Origin: DASQUK01 sp963813485
GTDB lineage: Bacteria; Actinomycetota; Acidimicrobiia; Acidimicrobiales; VFJN01
DNA: 64,000 bases
Assembly: GCA_963813485.1 (NCBI GenBank)
Contig: CAWEZE010000013.1
Location: forward strand, 1-64,000
Direction: 5' to 3'
The notes under the pieces were generated by a model that worked only from the letters and a program-made list of their open reading frames with translations, was not told the origin of the DNA and did not search any database. How positions within the stretch are numbered: position 1 is the first letter of the stretch; every line of letters begins with the position of its first letter. Below, piece by piece: positions 49,819-57,729 of the stretch. A program made the position numbers and the translations under genes.

Positions 49819-51001
49819 CTACGTGCGCGCTGACCGGGCCCACGACCAGGCGTAGTCAGCGTCGTCGCAAGCCCGGGCGCCGTCCGCCAGCAGCAGCGGA
49901 TCGAAGGTGTCGAGCATGACCGCCATCTCGTCGGTCGCCTCCTGACCCAGGGCCCGCTCGACGCTTCCGGGCTGGGGCCCGTGGATGAAGCCCGCGGGGT
50001 GGAGGCTGATGGACCCCGGCTCGATGCCCGCGCCCTTGCGGCTGGTGAAGTCGCCCGCGCAGTAGTAGAGGACCTCGTCGCTGTCAACGTTGGCATGGTT
50101 GTAGGGAACCGGCACGGCCAGCGGGTGGTAGTCGAGCTTGCGGGGCACAAAGCTGCACACCACGAAACGGGGGCCGGCGAAGGTCTGGTGGACCGGCGGC
50201 GGCTGATGCACCCGCCCGGTGATGGGCTCGAAGTCGTGGATCGACAGCTTGTAGGGGTAGAGGCAGCCGTCCCAGCCCACGATGTCGAAGGGGTGATGGG
50301 CATACCGGTAGCGGGTCAGACCGTCGCGCTGGCGCACCAGAACCTCGGCCGGCCTATCGGCGTCGTCGTCGCCGGCGAGGAGCGGCTCGTCGGGCGCGTG
50401 CAGGTCGCGCTCGCAGTAGGGACTGTGCTCGAGGAACTGGCCCGTGGCCGACAGGTAGCGGTCCGGCGGGCCGACGTGGCCCCGCGCCTCGAGGATGAGC
50501 GCGTGCACCGGCTCGCCCTCCTCGACGGTCCACCGGTGCGTGGTGGAGGTGGGCACGACCACGTAGTCGCCGGCGTGGCACTCCAGCGACCCGAACACGC
50601 TGTCGAGCCGGGCGCTGCCCTGCCGCAGGTACACGATCTCGTCGCCAGTGGCATTGCGGTAGAGCCCGCTGGGCTCGGTCGGCTGTGCCACCAACAGCCG
50701 CACGAATGCGTTGGCCAGCAGCAGCATGCGGTCGGCGACCAGGTCGCCACCGGCAGGCAGCGTGCCCGTCCGCAGGTGGCGGGGAAGGAGTGGTTCGTTT
50801 GGGGCCGAGCCCCGGGTCCTTCTCGGGCACGGCGTCGGCCGCCACCAGCGCCGTGGGGGGGCGCCGGTGGTAGAGCAGCGACGACGATGACGAGAAGCCC
50901 TCGGTGCCCATGAGCTCCTCGGCGTACAGCTGCCCGTCGGGCGCCCGGAACTGCGTGTGGCGCTTGGGGGGGATCTCACCCACCCGTCGGTAGTACGGCA
51001 T
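49819..51001 (-). CDS. hmgA: homogentisate 1,2-dioxygenase, frame broken
   Basis: The N-terminal part from ATG 51001 (MPYYRRVGEIPPKRHTQFRA, QLYAEELMGTEGFSSSSSLL) and the main body (NEPLLPRHLRTGTLPAGGDL onward) are in different frames that join by removing one A in the AAA at 50798-50800. The body has HPFDIVGWDGCLYPYKLSIH, PPVHQTFAGPRFVVCSFVPR, and iron ligands in YNHANVDSDE (His, Glu) and GFIHGPQPG (His). The joined length of about 393 aa is normal. It opens the ring of homogentisate in tyrosine catabolism; fumarylacetoacetase follows divergently. The break is probably a sequence error. Confidence 0.9.
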
Positions 51002-51090
51002 GGTCACCTTCCAATGGGGAGTCGGGCCGGAGCTTGCGGCAGACCTGGGCCGCGCCGGTGGGCATGGCGTCGGACAGCGCGCGCACCCGG

Positions 51091-51146
51091 GGGGAACCGG
51101 TGGGTGGGCACCACCAGCCCGATGCTGGTGGTCGGTCTGGTTCCCC
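51091..51146. promoter_or_regulatory. nested inverted repeats in the hmgA divergent region
   Basis: Outer arms GGGGAACC (51091-51098) and GGTTCCCC (51139-51146) enclose inner arms CCACCAGC (51111-51118) and GCTGGTGG (51124-51131) around CCGAT. They lie between hmgA (minus, 51001) and the divergent gene at 51199, a natural place for a regulator of tyrosine catabolism such as an IclR-type protein. Confidence 0.5.
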
Positions 51147-51198
51147 TCAGTTCGGCACCGATGGTCGGAAACTAACCTCCGCCTTCCGGAGGTACAAC

Positions 51199-51975
51199 GT
51201 GACAACCACCCTCGCGGCGGTCGTCGAGCGCTTGTTCGACGATGCCAGTCTCTTTCCTCCCGCCCGCCTTCCCATGGCCGCGGCGCTGGCGGCCCACCTG
51301 CGCCTGCGCCAGGGCCCGCTGGCGCCCACGGTGGGCCCCTTCCTGTACCCGGCGTCTCGGTTCGACGAGCTCGAGGCCTGCCTGTCCTCGGGCCTGCCCC
51401 GGCCGCCGGAGCTCGGCGTCATCGCCTACGGCGGCGATGCTCCCTGGGGTGTCATCTACGCCACGCCGGGGATCGTGCAGGTCGAGGCGCCCCAGTCGGC
51501 GCGGCCGCCGGAGCCCCCTCGGGGCGTGCGGCGCTACGTCGAGGTCGCCCCCCACGCGGATGCCGCGACGCTCGTCGCCGGGCTCGACGAGGTGGCCGCC
51601 ACCGGGGCCCGGGCCAAGGTCCGCTGTGGCGGACTGACACCCGAGGACGTGCCCAGCTGTGATTGGCTGGCGACCGCGCTCGCCGGCTGTGCCGAACGGG
51701 GGATCGCGCTCAAGGCGACCGCCGGGCTCCACCACCCGTTCCGCTCCACCGGGCCCGACGGGCCCCGGCACGGCCTCGTCAACCTGCTGGCGGCGGCGGG
51801 CGCAGCGCATGCCGGTGCCGACGCCGCGACGCTGAGCGAGATCCTGGCGGTCGAGGGGGATGGGACGCCGGCGCTGCTGGAGCGGGTCGAGGGTGCGCGG
51901 GAGCTGCTCGCATCGGTGGGCACGTGCTCGATCGACGAGACCGTCGAGGGACTCACGGCGCGGGGACTGCTCTGA
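51199..51975 (+). CDS. conserved-looking protein of unknown function between hmgA and fumarylacetoacetase
   Basis: A 258-aa protein from GTG 51199, with GGAGG about 6 bp upstream. It begins VTTTLAAVVERLFDDASLFP and contains PARLPMAAALAAHLRLR, FLYPASRFDELEACL, RYVEVAPHADAATLVAGLDE, KVRCGGLTPEDVPS and GIALKATAGLHHPFR. The alternating strand/helix pattern and the KATAGLHHP segment suggest a TIM-barrel-like fold. No family name comes to mind. Its position, divergent from hmgA and upstream of the fumarylacetoacetase gene, implies a role in homogentisate breakdown, perhaps a missing isomerase step; that is inference. Confidence 0.75.
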   Translation: MTTTLAAVVERLFDDASLFPPARLPMAAALAAHLRLRQGPLAPTVGPFLYPASRFDELEACLSSGLPRPPELGVIAYGGDAPWGVIYATPGIVQVEAPQSARPPEPPRGVRRYVEVAPHADAATLVAGLDEVAATGARAKVRCGGLTPEDVPSCDWLATALAGCAERGIALKATAGLHHPFRSTGPDGPRHGLVNLLAAAGAAHAGADAATLSEILAVEGDGTPALLERVEGARELLASVGTCSIDETVEGLTARGLL

Positions 51976-51997
51976 CGTGCGAGCGAAGCGAGCACGG

Positions 51998-52125
51998 CAG
52001 GTCGACGGCGCGAGCGCCAGCTCGCCCGGCGGCGATGGGTGTGGGGCGCAGCCCCACGGCAGGTCGACGGCGTGAGCGCCTTACGGTTGCGTCCCGGCGG
52101 CGATGGGTGTGGGGCGCAGCCCCAC
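51998..52125 (+). repeat. two tandem copies of the GC-hairpin repeat, family 2
   Basis: Units of about 60 and 68 bp (51998-52057 and 52058-52125) each begin GGCAGGTCGACGGCG, continue GAGCGCC and CCCGGCGGCGATGGGTG and end in a hairpin GTGGGGC-GCA-GCCCCAC (52041-52057; 52109-52125). The second unit runs straight into the GGGAGG binding site of the next gene. Related to 31987-32118. Confidence 0.75.
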
Positions 52126-52138
52126 GGGAGGCACTGAC

Positions 52139-53383
52139 GTGCTGAGCTCGTGGGTGGAGGGTGCCGACGGCTCGGGATTCCCCGCCGAGCACCTGCCCCT
52201 GGGGGTGTTCTCGACGGGTGGGGGAGAGCCGCGGGTTGGCGCCCGGATCGGCGACCAGGTGCTGGACCTCGCGCAACTGTCGGCCGACGGGATGGTCGGG
52301 AGCGCCATCGAGGGCGAGGCGTTTGCCGCTCCGACGCTCAACCCGTTCCTGGCCCTGGGGCCGGACACCTGGCTGGCCGTGCGCGACCGGCTGACCGACC
52401 TGGTGTGCGACCCGGCGGCGCGGGCGCGGGTCGCGCCGGTGCTCGTGCCCCACGCCGCCGCGACTTTGCACCTGCCGATCGCGGTGGCCGACTACGTGGA
52501 CTTCTACAGCTCGATCGAGCACGCGACGAACCTGGGCCGGCTGTTCCGCCCTGACGCCGAGCCGTTGCTCCCCAATTGGCGCCACCTGCCGGTCGCGTAC
52601 CACGGGCGCGCCGGCACGGTCGTGGTCTCGGGCACCTCGGTGGCTCGTCCCGCGGGGCAACGCCGATCGAAGGACGGTTCGATCGTGTTCGGGCCCAGCA
52701 CCCGGCTCGACATCGAGCTGGAGCTGGGGTTCGTGGTCGGCGTCCCATCGCGACAGGGACACCCGGTCCCCATCGCCGAGGCCGCCGACCACGTCTTCGG
52801 GGTCGTGCTCGTGAACGACTGGTCGGCCCGCGACATCCAGGTCTGGGAGGCCCAGCCGCTGGGGCCGTTCCTCGGCAAGTCCTTCGCCACGACCATGTCG
52901 GGCTGGGTCACCCCGCTGGCGGCGCTCGCCGGCTGCCACGTCGACGGTCCGGTGCAGAACCCGGAGCCGCTGGAGTACCTGCGCCTGGCGGAGCCCTGGG
53001 GCCTGGACGTCGACCTCGAGGTGGGGCTGATGCCAGCCGGCGCCGCCACACTCGGCGAGCCGGCGACGATAAGCCGGGGCACGGCCGCGGGCCTCTACTG
53101 GCGGTTGCCTCAGCAGATCGCCCACCTCACCGTCAACGGCGCCCACTTGCGCACCGGCGACCTGCTGGCCTCGGGCACCATCTCCGGGCCCGACCGCGGC
53201 AGCGAGGGCAGCCTCATCGAGCTCACGCTCGCGGGAGCCGAGCCCCTGCAGGTGGCCGGTGTCAGGCGGACGTTCCTCGAGGACGGCGACGAGGTGGTGC
53301 TGCAGGGCCGGGCACGGCTGGCGGACGGGGTCACGATCGAGCTGGGCGAAGCCGCGGGCCGGATCGTGCCGGCGAGCGAATAG
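52139..53383 (+). CDS. fahA: fumarylacetoacetase
   Basis: A 414-aa FAH-superfamily hydrolase. The N-terminal SH3-like part (LPLGVFSTGGGEPRVGARIG) is followed by the catalytic domain: ADYVDFYSSIEHATNLGRLF (metal Asp and catalytic His), VAYHGRAGTVVVSGT, DIELELGFVVGVPS (metal Glu pair), VVLVNDWSARDIQVWEAQPL, GPFLGKSFATTMSGWVTPL and QQIAHLTVNGAHLRTGDLLA. It splits fumarylacetoacetate into fumarate and acetoacetate, the last step of tyrosine breakdown. GTG at 52139 follows GGGAGG. It pairs functionally with hmgA. Confidence 0.93.
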   Translation: MLSSWVEGADGSGFPAEHLPLGVFSTGGGEPRVGARIGDQVLDLAQLSADGMVGSAIEGEAFAAPTLNPFLALGPDTWLAVRDRLTDLVCDPAARARVAPVLVPHAAATLHLPIAVADYVDFYSSIEHATNLGRLFRPDAEPLLPNWRHLPVAYHGRAGTVVVSGTSVARPAGQRRSKDGSIVFGPSTRLDIELELGFVVGVPSRQGHPVPIAEAADHVFGVVLVNDWSARDIQVWEAQPLGPFLGKSFATTMSGWVTPLAALAGCHVDGPVQNPEPLEYLRLAEPWGLDVDLEVGLMPAGAATLGEPATISRGTAAGLYWRLPQQIAHLTVNGAHLRTGDLLASGTISGPDRGSEGSLIELTLAGAEPLQVAGVRRTFLEDGDEVVLQGRARLADGVTIELGEAAGRIVPASE

Positions 53384-53395
53384 CCTCCGCGGTCG

Positions 53396-54880
53396 GTGCC
53401 GACTCCGAAGCTCGCCGTCGCCTCCGACGTCGTCCGGGCCGCCGAGGTCCAACGCGGGATGGCACAGGTGCGAGCCGAGCTGGAGGTACCGGACGCGTTC
53501 CCGGCCGACGTTCTGGCCGCTGCCGAGCGGGCCGCCGGGGCCGGCCCCTGGTTGCGGGAGCGGCGCCCCGAGCGCACGGCGGTCGAGCTGGTCACCATCG
53601 ATCCGCCCGGCAGCCGCGACCTGGACCAGGCGTTCGGTGCCGAGCGCCGCCGGGCCGGCGGCTTCCGGGTCTGGTACGCCATCGCCGACGTCGCCGCCTT
53701 CGTGGAGCCGGGTAGTGCCCTGGACGCCGAGTGCCATCGGCGCGGCGTGACGCTCTACGGGCCCGACCGGCGGGACCCCCTCCATCCGCCGTCACTGGGC
53801 GAGGGCGCCGCCAGCCTGCTCCCCGACGAGGACCGCCCGGCGTTGCTGTGGTCGATCGATCTCGACAGCGCCGGCGCACCCGTCGCCACCCGCCTCGAGC
53901 GGGCCGTGGTGCGCAGCCGGGCCCAGCTCACCTACCAGGACGTCGTCGACCAGCTCCAGGGAGCCGGCACGCCGCCCGAGACGCTGGCGCTGCTGCGGGA
54001 GATCGGGCGCCTCCGTCAAGCCGCCGAGGCGGCGCGCGGCGGCGTGAGCCTGCCGCTGCCCGACCAGGTGGTCGAGCCGGTCGGGGCGAACGGTGCGGGC
54101 GATGGCGACTACCGGCTGCGCTACGAGTCCCCCATCGTTTCCGAGGGCTGGAACGCCCAGATCTCGTTGCTGGCGGGCATGGAGGCGGCCCGCATCATGA
54201 TCGAGGGCGGCACCGGGCTGCTGCGCACGCTGCCCCCACCCGACGAGCGCACCCGCGCCCGGCTGCGCCACAGCGCCAAGGCGCTGGGTGTTGCCTGGCC
54301 GACCGGCCCGGCGCTGGCGGCCGGCGAGGGCTATCCGGCATTCGTGCGCTCGCTCGATCCGGGCACGCCCGTGGGCGCGGCGCTGCTCGTGCAGGCCGCG
54401 CGGGCGCTGCGCGGCGCCGGCTACACCGGGTTCACGGGCGGGGTCCTGCCGGACCATCCCGCACACGCCGCCGTCGCCGCCCCCTACGCCCATGTCACGG
54501 CGCCGCTGCGGCGCCTCTGCGACCGCGCCGCCAACGAGGTGGTGCTGGCGCTGGTGGCCGGCACCGCCATCCCGGAGTGGGCGGCCGCCGAGGTGACGCT
54601 CCTGCCCGAGGTCATGGCCGAGGCCCGTAACCGGGAGGGGGCGTACTCCCGGGCGACGCTCGACCTGGTCGAGGCACTGGTGCTGCAGTCGTCGGTGGGC
54701 GCGCGGTTCGAGGCCGCGGTGGTCGACGTCGACGACGATCACGCGCAGGTGCAGCTGCGGGAGCCGGCGGTGGTCGCGCGCGCCGACGATGGCCGGGGCA
54801 GCCGGCCGGGCGACGAGGTCGAGGTGCTGCTGACGGCGGCCGACCCCGTGGCGCGACGCATCGACCTCGAGGTGGTGTGA
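53396..54880 (+). CDS. RNB-domain (RNase II/R-like) exoribonuclease
   Basis: A 494-aa protein starting with GTG 12 bp after fahA. The RNB catalytic signature TIDPPGSRDLDQAFG (near residues 67-81, four acidic metal ligands) is followed by WYAIADVAAFVEPGSALD, RRGVTLYGPDRRDPLHPPSL and, late, PYAHVTAPLRRLCDRAANEV. It lacks the cold-shock and S1 domains of full RNase R, as in the compact actinobacterial form. It should degrade RNA 3' to 5'. Co-transcription with fahA is likely by spacing only. Confidence 0.92.
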   Translation: MPTPKLAVASDVVRAAEVQRGMAQVRAELEVPDAFPADVLAAAERAAGAGPWLRERRPERTAVELVTIDPPGSRDLDQAFGAERRRAGGFRVWYAIADVAAFVEPGSALDAECHRRGVTLYGPDRRDPLHPPSLGEGAASLLPDEDRPALLWSIDLDSAGAPVATRLERAVVRSRAQLTYQDVVDQLQGAGTPPETLALLREIGRLRQAAEAARGGVSLPLPDQVVEPVGANGAGDGDYRLRYESPIVSEGWNAQISLLAGMEAARIMIEGGTGLLRTLPPPDERTRARLRHSAKALGVAWPTGPALAAGEGYPAFVRSLDPGTPVGAALLVQAARALRGAGYTGFTGGVLPDHPAHAAVAAPYAHVTAPLRRLCDRAANEVVLALVAGTAIPEWAAAEVTLLPEVMAEARNREGAYSRATLDLVEALVLQSSVGARFEAAVVDVDDDHAQVQLREPAVVARADDGRGSRPGDEVEVLLTAADPVARRIDLEVV

Positions 54881-54925
54881 CGGCTTCCCGAGGTCAGCGG
54901 GGCGCCGCAGCGCCCGAGGTCGGCC

Positions 54926-56302
54926 GTGGCCTCGGGCGCTGAGCTCGATGCCTTCCTGGCCGTGGCCCGGGCCGCGCTCGGCGAATCCGAGGTGCTCACC
55001 GATCCCGACCTGACCGAGGGCTACGCGGTCGACTGGACCCGCCGCTGGCACAGTGCGGCGACCGCGGTGGTCCGCCCGGCGACGACCGATCAGGTCGAAG
55101 CGCTGGTGGCGGCGGCCCGCGACCACGGGTTGGGACTGGTGCCGCAGGGTGGGAACACGGGCCTGGTGGGCGGATCCGTCCCCCGCACCGGCGCGGAGGT
55201 GGTGCTCAGCCTGCGACGGCTCGACGACCTCGGCCCGGTGGACGTGATGGCGGGGCAGGTGACCGCGGGTGCCGGGGTGACGTTGGCGGCGCTGCAGGCG
55301 CACGCGGCCGCCGCTGGTCTGGCGTTCGGCATCGACATCGGAGCCCGGGATTCCGCCACGATCGGCGGGATGATCGCCACCAACGCCGGTGGGGTCCACG
55401 TGGTGCGCCACGGGCTGATGCGGGCCCAGGTAGTCGGCGTCGAAGCGGTGCTGGGGACGGGAGATGTCGTTTCGCGCCTGCGCGGTCTGGTCAAGGACAA
55501 CACGGGCTACGACCTCGGGCAGCTTCTCTGCGGCAGCGAGGGCACCCTGGGCGTGGTGACGCGGGCGCGACTGCGGCTCGTCGCCGACGAACCGCACGTG
55601 GTCGTCGCGCTGTTGGGCCTCGCCGGGGTCGGAGAGGCCGTGTCCCTGGCCGCCGAGCTGCGCCACGAGGTCGGCGAGGTGCGGGCGATCGAGGTGATGG
55701 AGGGCGAGAGCATGCGCGTGGTCGCCTCCCACCTGGGCGCGGACCCGCCGGTCGCGCCCCACGCAGCGGCGTTCCTGCTGGTCGAGGCCGCCGGTCGCGT
55801 CGATCCAACGCCGGCGCTGGCGGACGCGATCGCGCGCCACGCCACCTCCGCACCGGTGGCCGTGGCTGTGGAGCGGGCGGACCGGGAACGCCTGTGGCGC
55901 TGGCGCGAGGCATACCCCGAAGCCGCGGCGGCGCTGGGGCTGGTCCTCAAGTTCGACGTGACGCTCCCGGCGGCGGCGATCGCCGAGTTCTGCGCTCAGG
56001 TGTCGGCGAGGTTGGCGTCGGGGTGGCCCGGCGCGACCACGTTGCTCTACGGCCACGTCGGCGACGGCAACATCCACGTGAACGTCGTCGGGCCGGACCC
56101 CGAGGACGACGCGGTCGGCGACGCCGTGCTGGACCTGGTGGTAGATCTCCGGGGTTCGATCAGCGCCGAGCACGGCATCGGGGTGGCCAAGAAAGCCTGG
56201 CTGGCCCGCGACCGGTCGGCGTCGGAGGTGGCCGCCATGCGGGCCATCAAGCACGCCCTCGATCCCGACGGGATCATGAACCCGGGGGTGCTGCTGCCCT
56301 AG
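54926..56302 (+). CDS. FAD-linked oxidase (D-2-hydroxyacid dehydrogenase type)
   Basis: A 458-aa PCMH/VAO-fold flavoprotein. The FAD-binding part has VVRPATTDQVEALVAAARDH, PQGGNTGLVGGSVP and IGGMIATNAGGVHVVRHGLM; the C-terminal part has LKFDVTLP, LYGHVGDGNIHVNV and SAEHGIGVAKKAWL with metal-type histidines. This is the D-2-hydroxyglutarate/D-lactate dehydrogenase branch. The electron acceptor and substrate are not determined. Start GTG at 54926, about 45 bp after the ribonuclease. Its TAG is followed at once by repeat copy E. Confidence 0.9.
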   Translation: MASGAELDAFLAVARAALGESEVLTDPDLTEGYAVDWTRRWHSAATAVVRPATTDQVEALVAAARDHGLGLVPQGGNTGLVGGSVPRTGAEVVLSLRRLDDLGPVDVMAGQVTAGAGVTLAALQAHAAAAGLAFGIDIGARDSATIGGMIATNAGGVHVVRHGLMRAQVVGVEAVLGTGDVVSRLRGLVKDNTGYDLGQLLCGSEGTLGVVTRARLRLVADEPHVVVALLGLAGVGEAVSLAAELRHEVGEVRAIEVMEGESMRVVASHLGADPPVAPHAAAFLLVEAAGRVDPTPALADAIARHATSAPVAVAVERADRERLWRWREAYPEAAAALGLVLKFDVTLPAAAIAEFCAQVSARLASGWPGATTLLYGHVGDGNIHVNVVGPDPEDDAVGDAVLDLVVDLRGSISAEHGIGVAKKAWLARDRSASEVAAMRAIKHALDPDGIMNPGVLLP

Positions 56303-56438
56303 TACGTACGCGCGGATAGTCACGTCATCCTGGCTCTCGGTGGTCAGCGCTGCCCGGAGGCCCAGCTGCTGAGCTGCGACCCAGCAACAAATTCCCGCGC
56401 GGGGGTGCTCTTCGGGACGCCCTATCCGCTGGACCTCC
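56303..56438. repeat. 133-bp element, copy E (diverged, inverted)
   Basis: From the base after the FAD-oxidase stop the sequence follows the reverse complement of copy C: GCGCGGATAGTCACGTC, then GGTGGTCAGCGCTGCC, GAGCTG, AAATTCCC and, at the far end, CCCTATCCGCT (56420-56430). Many substitutions and small indels make this the oldest-looking copy. It lies between convergent genes. Confidence 0.75.
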
Positions 56439-56449
56439 AATGCGTCGCC

Positions 56450-57650
56450 TCAGCGCACCTCGTCGAGGATGGGCTGCGCCTCGTCCTCGCGGAGGATGAG
56501 CACGGACCCCGACTCGTTGCGGTCGGGATCCACCGGCAGCTGCAACGTCTGTGGAGTCGATGCCTCGGAGCGCCCAGCCCAGGCGGAACGCATCGAGCAT
56601 CGACATGTCGTCGTCGATGCGGAGGCCACCGGACAGCCCCGAGAAGGCGCTTGCCAGCGCAAAGGGGTTCTTGGTGTCGCTCAGCTTCGAGAACACGGCC
56701 CGCAGGAACTTCTGCTGGCGCTCGATGCGGCCGAGGTCGCCCGTGGGTTCGACCTGTTGCTCGCCGTTGATCACCTCGGTGTACGTGCGCGAGCGCACGT
56801 AGGCGAGCGCCTGGTCTCCGTCGAGCTCGACCGGGCCCGACTGGGTGACATTGAGCCCCGACTTGGGGTCGAAGGCCGGGTTCTCGAAGTCGACGGTGAC
56901 CCCACCGAGCCCGTCGACGAGGCCGGCGAAGCTGACGAAGTCGACCTCCATGTAGCGGTGGACCGGCACGCCCAGGCTGCCGGTGACCGTCTTGATGAGG
57001 CGCTCCGGCCCGCCGTTGTACGCGGAGTTGAGCTTGGCGCGGTCGCCGCCGGTGTCGGCGATCTCGAGGTACAGGTCGCGCGGGAGCGACAGCATCTGCG
57101 CTTTCCCGCCCTCGAGGTGCAGGATCATCATCGTGTCCGACCGTTGACCTCCCGGCCCGGCGCTCGGATCGAAGCCCGCGTCGCCCTCTTGCAGGTTCTC
57201 GCGGGAGTCCGAGCCGACGATGAGGTAGTTGGTGCCGCTCCCGCCGTCGGACAGGACCTGGCTCACCTCGACCCGATCGATGCGGTTCCAAACGCTGCGG
57301 GCCCACAGGTAGCCGCCGACCATCGCCAGCAACAGGAGGATTGCGGTGATGGCGAGCACCCGCCGCCAGCGCAGCCGCCGCCACCATGGCTTCGACGGTC
57401 GAGCAGGAGCAGGGGCCTCGTCGGGCGGCTGGCCCGGCGGGCCGGCGGGCACCGGCCGCTCCGGCCGGGGCAGCGTGCGGGCACCGTTGGGTGGGCGCGG
57501 GGGCCGGGGTCGCGGCGGGCGCGGGGCGCGCTCCGACGCTCGGTGCCGGGGCCACTCGGCGATGCCGGTGGGGCGGGCACGAACACCCGCCGGGGATCGC
57601 TCGGCGACGGTCGCTCGGGCTGATGGAAGCGATCGGTCACGAGGTCTCAC
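56450..57650 (-). CDS. LytR-CpsA-Psr (LCP) family protein, frame broken near the end
   Basis: A cytoplasmic Pro/Arg-rich N-terminus, one membrane helix (VLAITAILLLLAMVGGYLWA) and an extracellular LCP domain with VGSDSRENLQEGDAG, RSDTMMILHLEGGKAQMLSL, PRDLYLEI, KLNSAYNGGPERLIKTVTG and YVRSRTYTEVI. LCP enzymes attach glycopolymers to peptidoglycan. The last stretch (QTLQLPVDPDRNESGSVLIL to DEAQPILDEVR) is in another frame; dropping one base near 56548-56556 restores it and gives the stop at 56450. The start is uncertain: GTG 57650 in the main frame, or GTG 57640 (VTDRFHQPERPSPSDPRRVF) with another shift in the GC-rich linker. Confidence 0.87.
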
Positions 57651-57729
57651 AGCCTACTGAGGCACCGGCTCCGGGCGTTGTCATACCCCTCGTGCGGCCC
57701 CCTCGTGCGGCAACCCCGCACGTTCGAGC

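Noticed and set aside
51998..52125. CRISPR array
   Set aside because: Only two tandem units with no uniform spacers; they are GC-hairpin repeats. No cas genes occur.
53792..56440. 882-aa minus-strand open frame opposite the ribonuclease and FAD oxidase
   Set aside because: Composition is Arg/His/Gly-rich and motif-free; both plus-strand genes are well supported.
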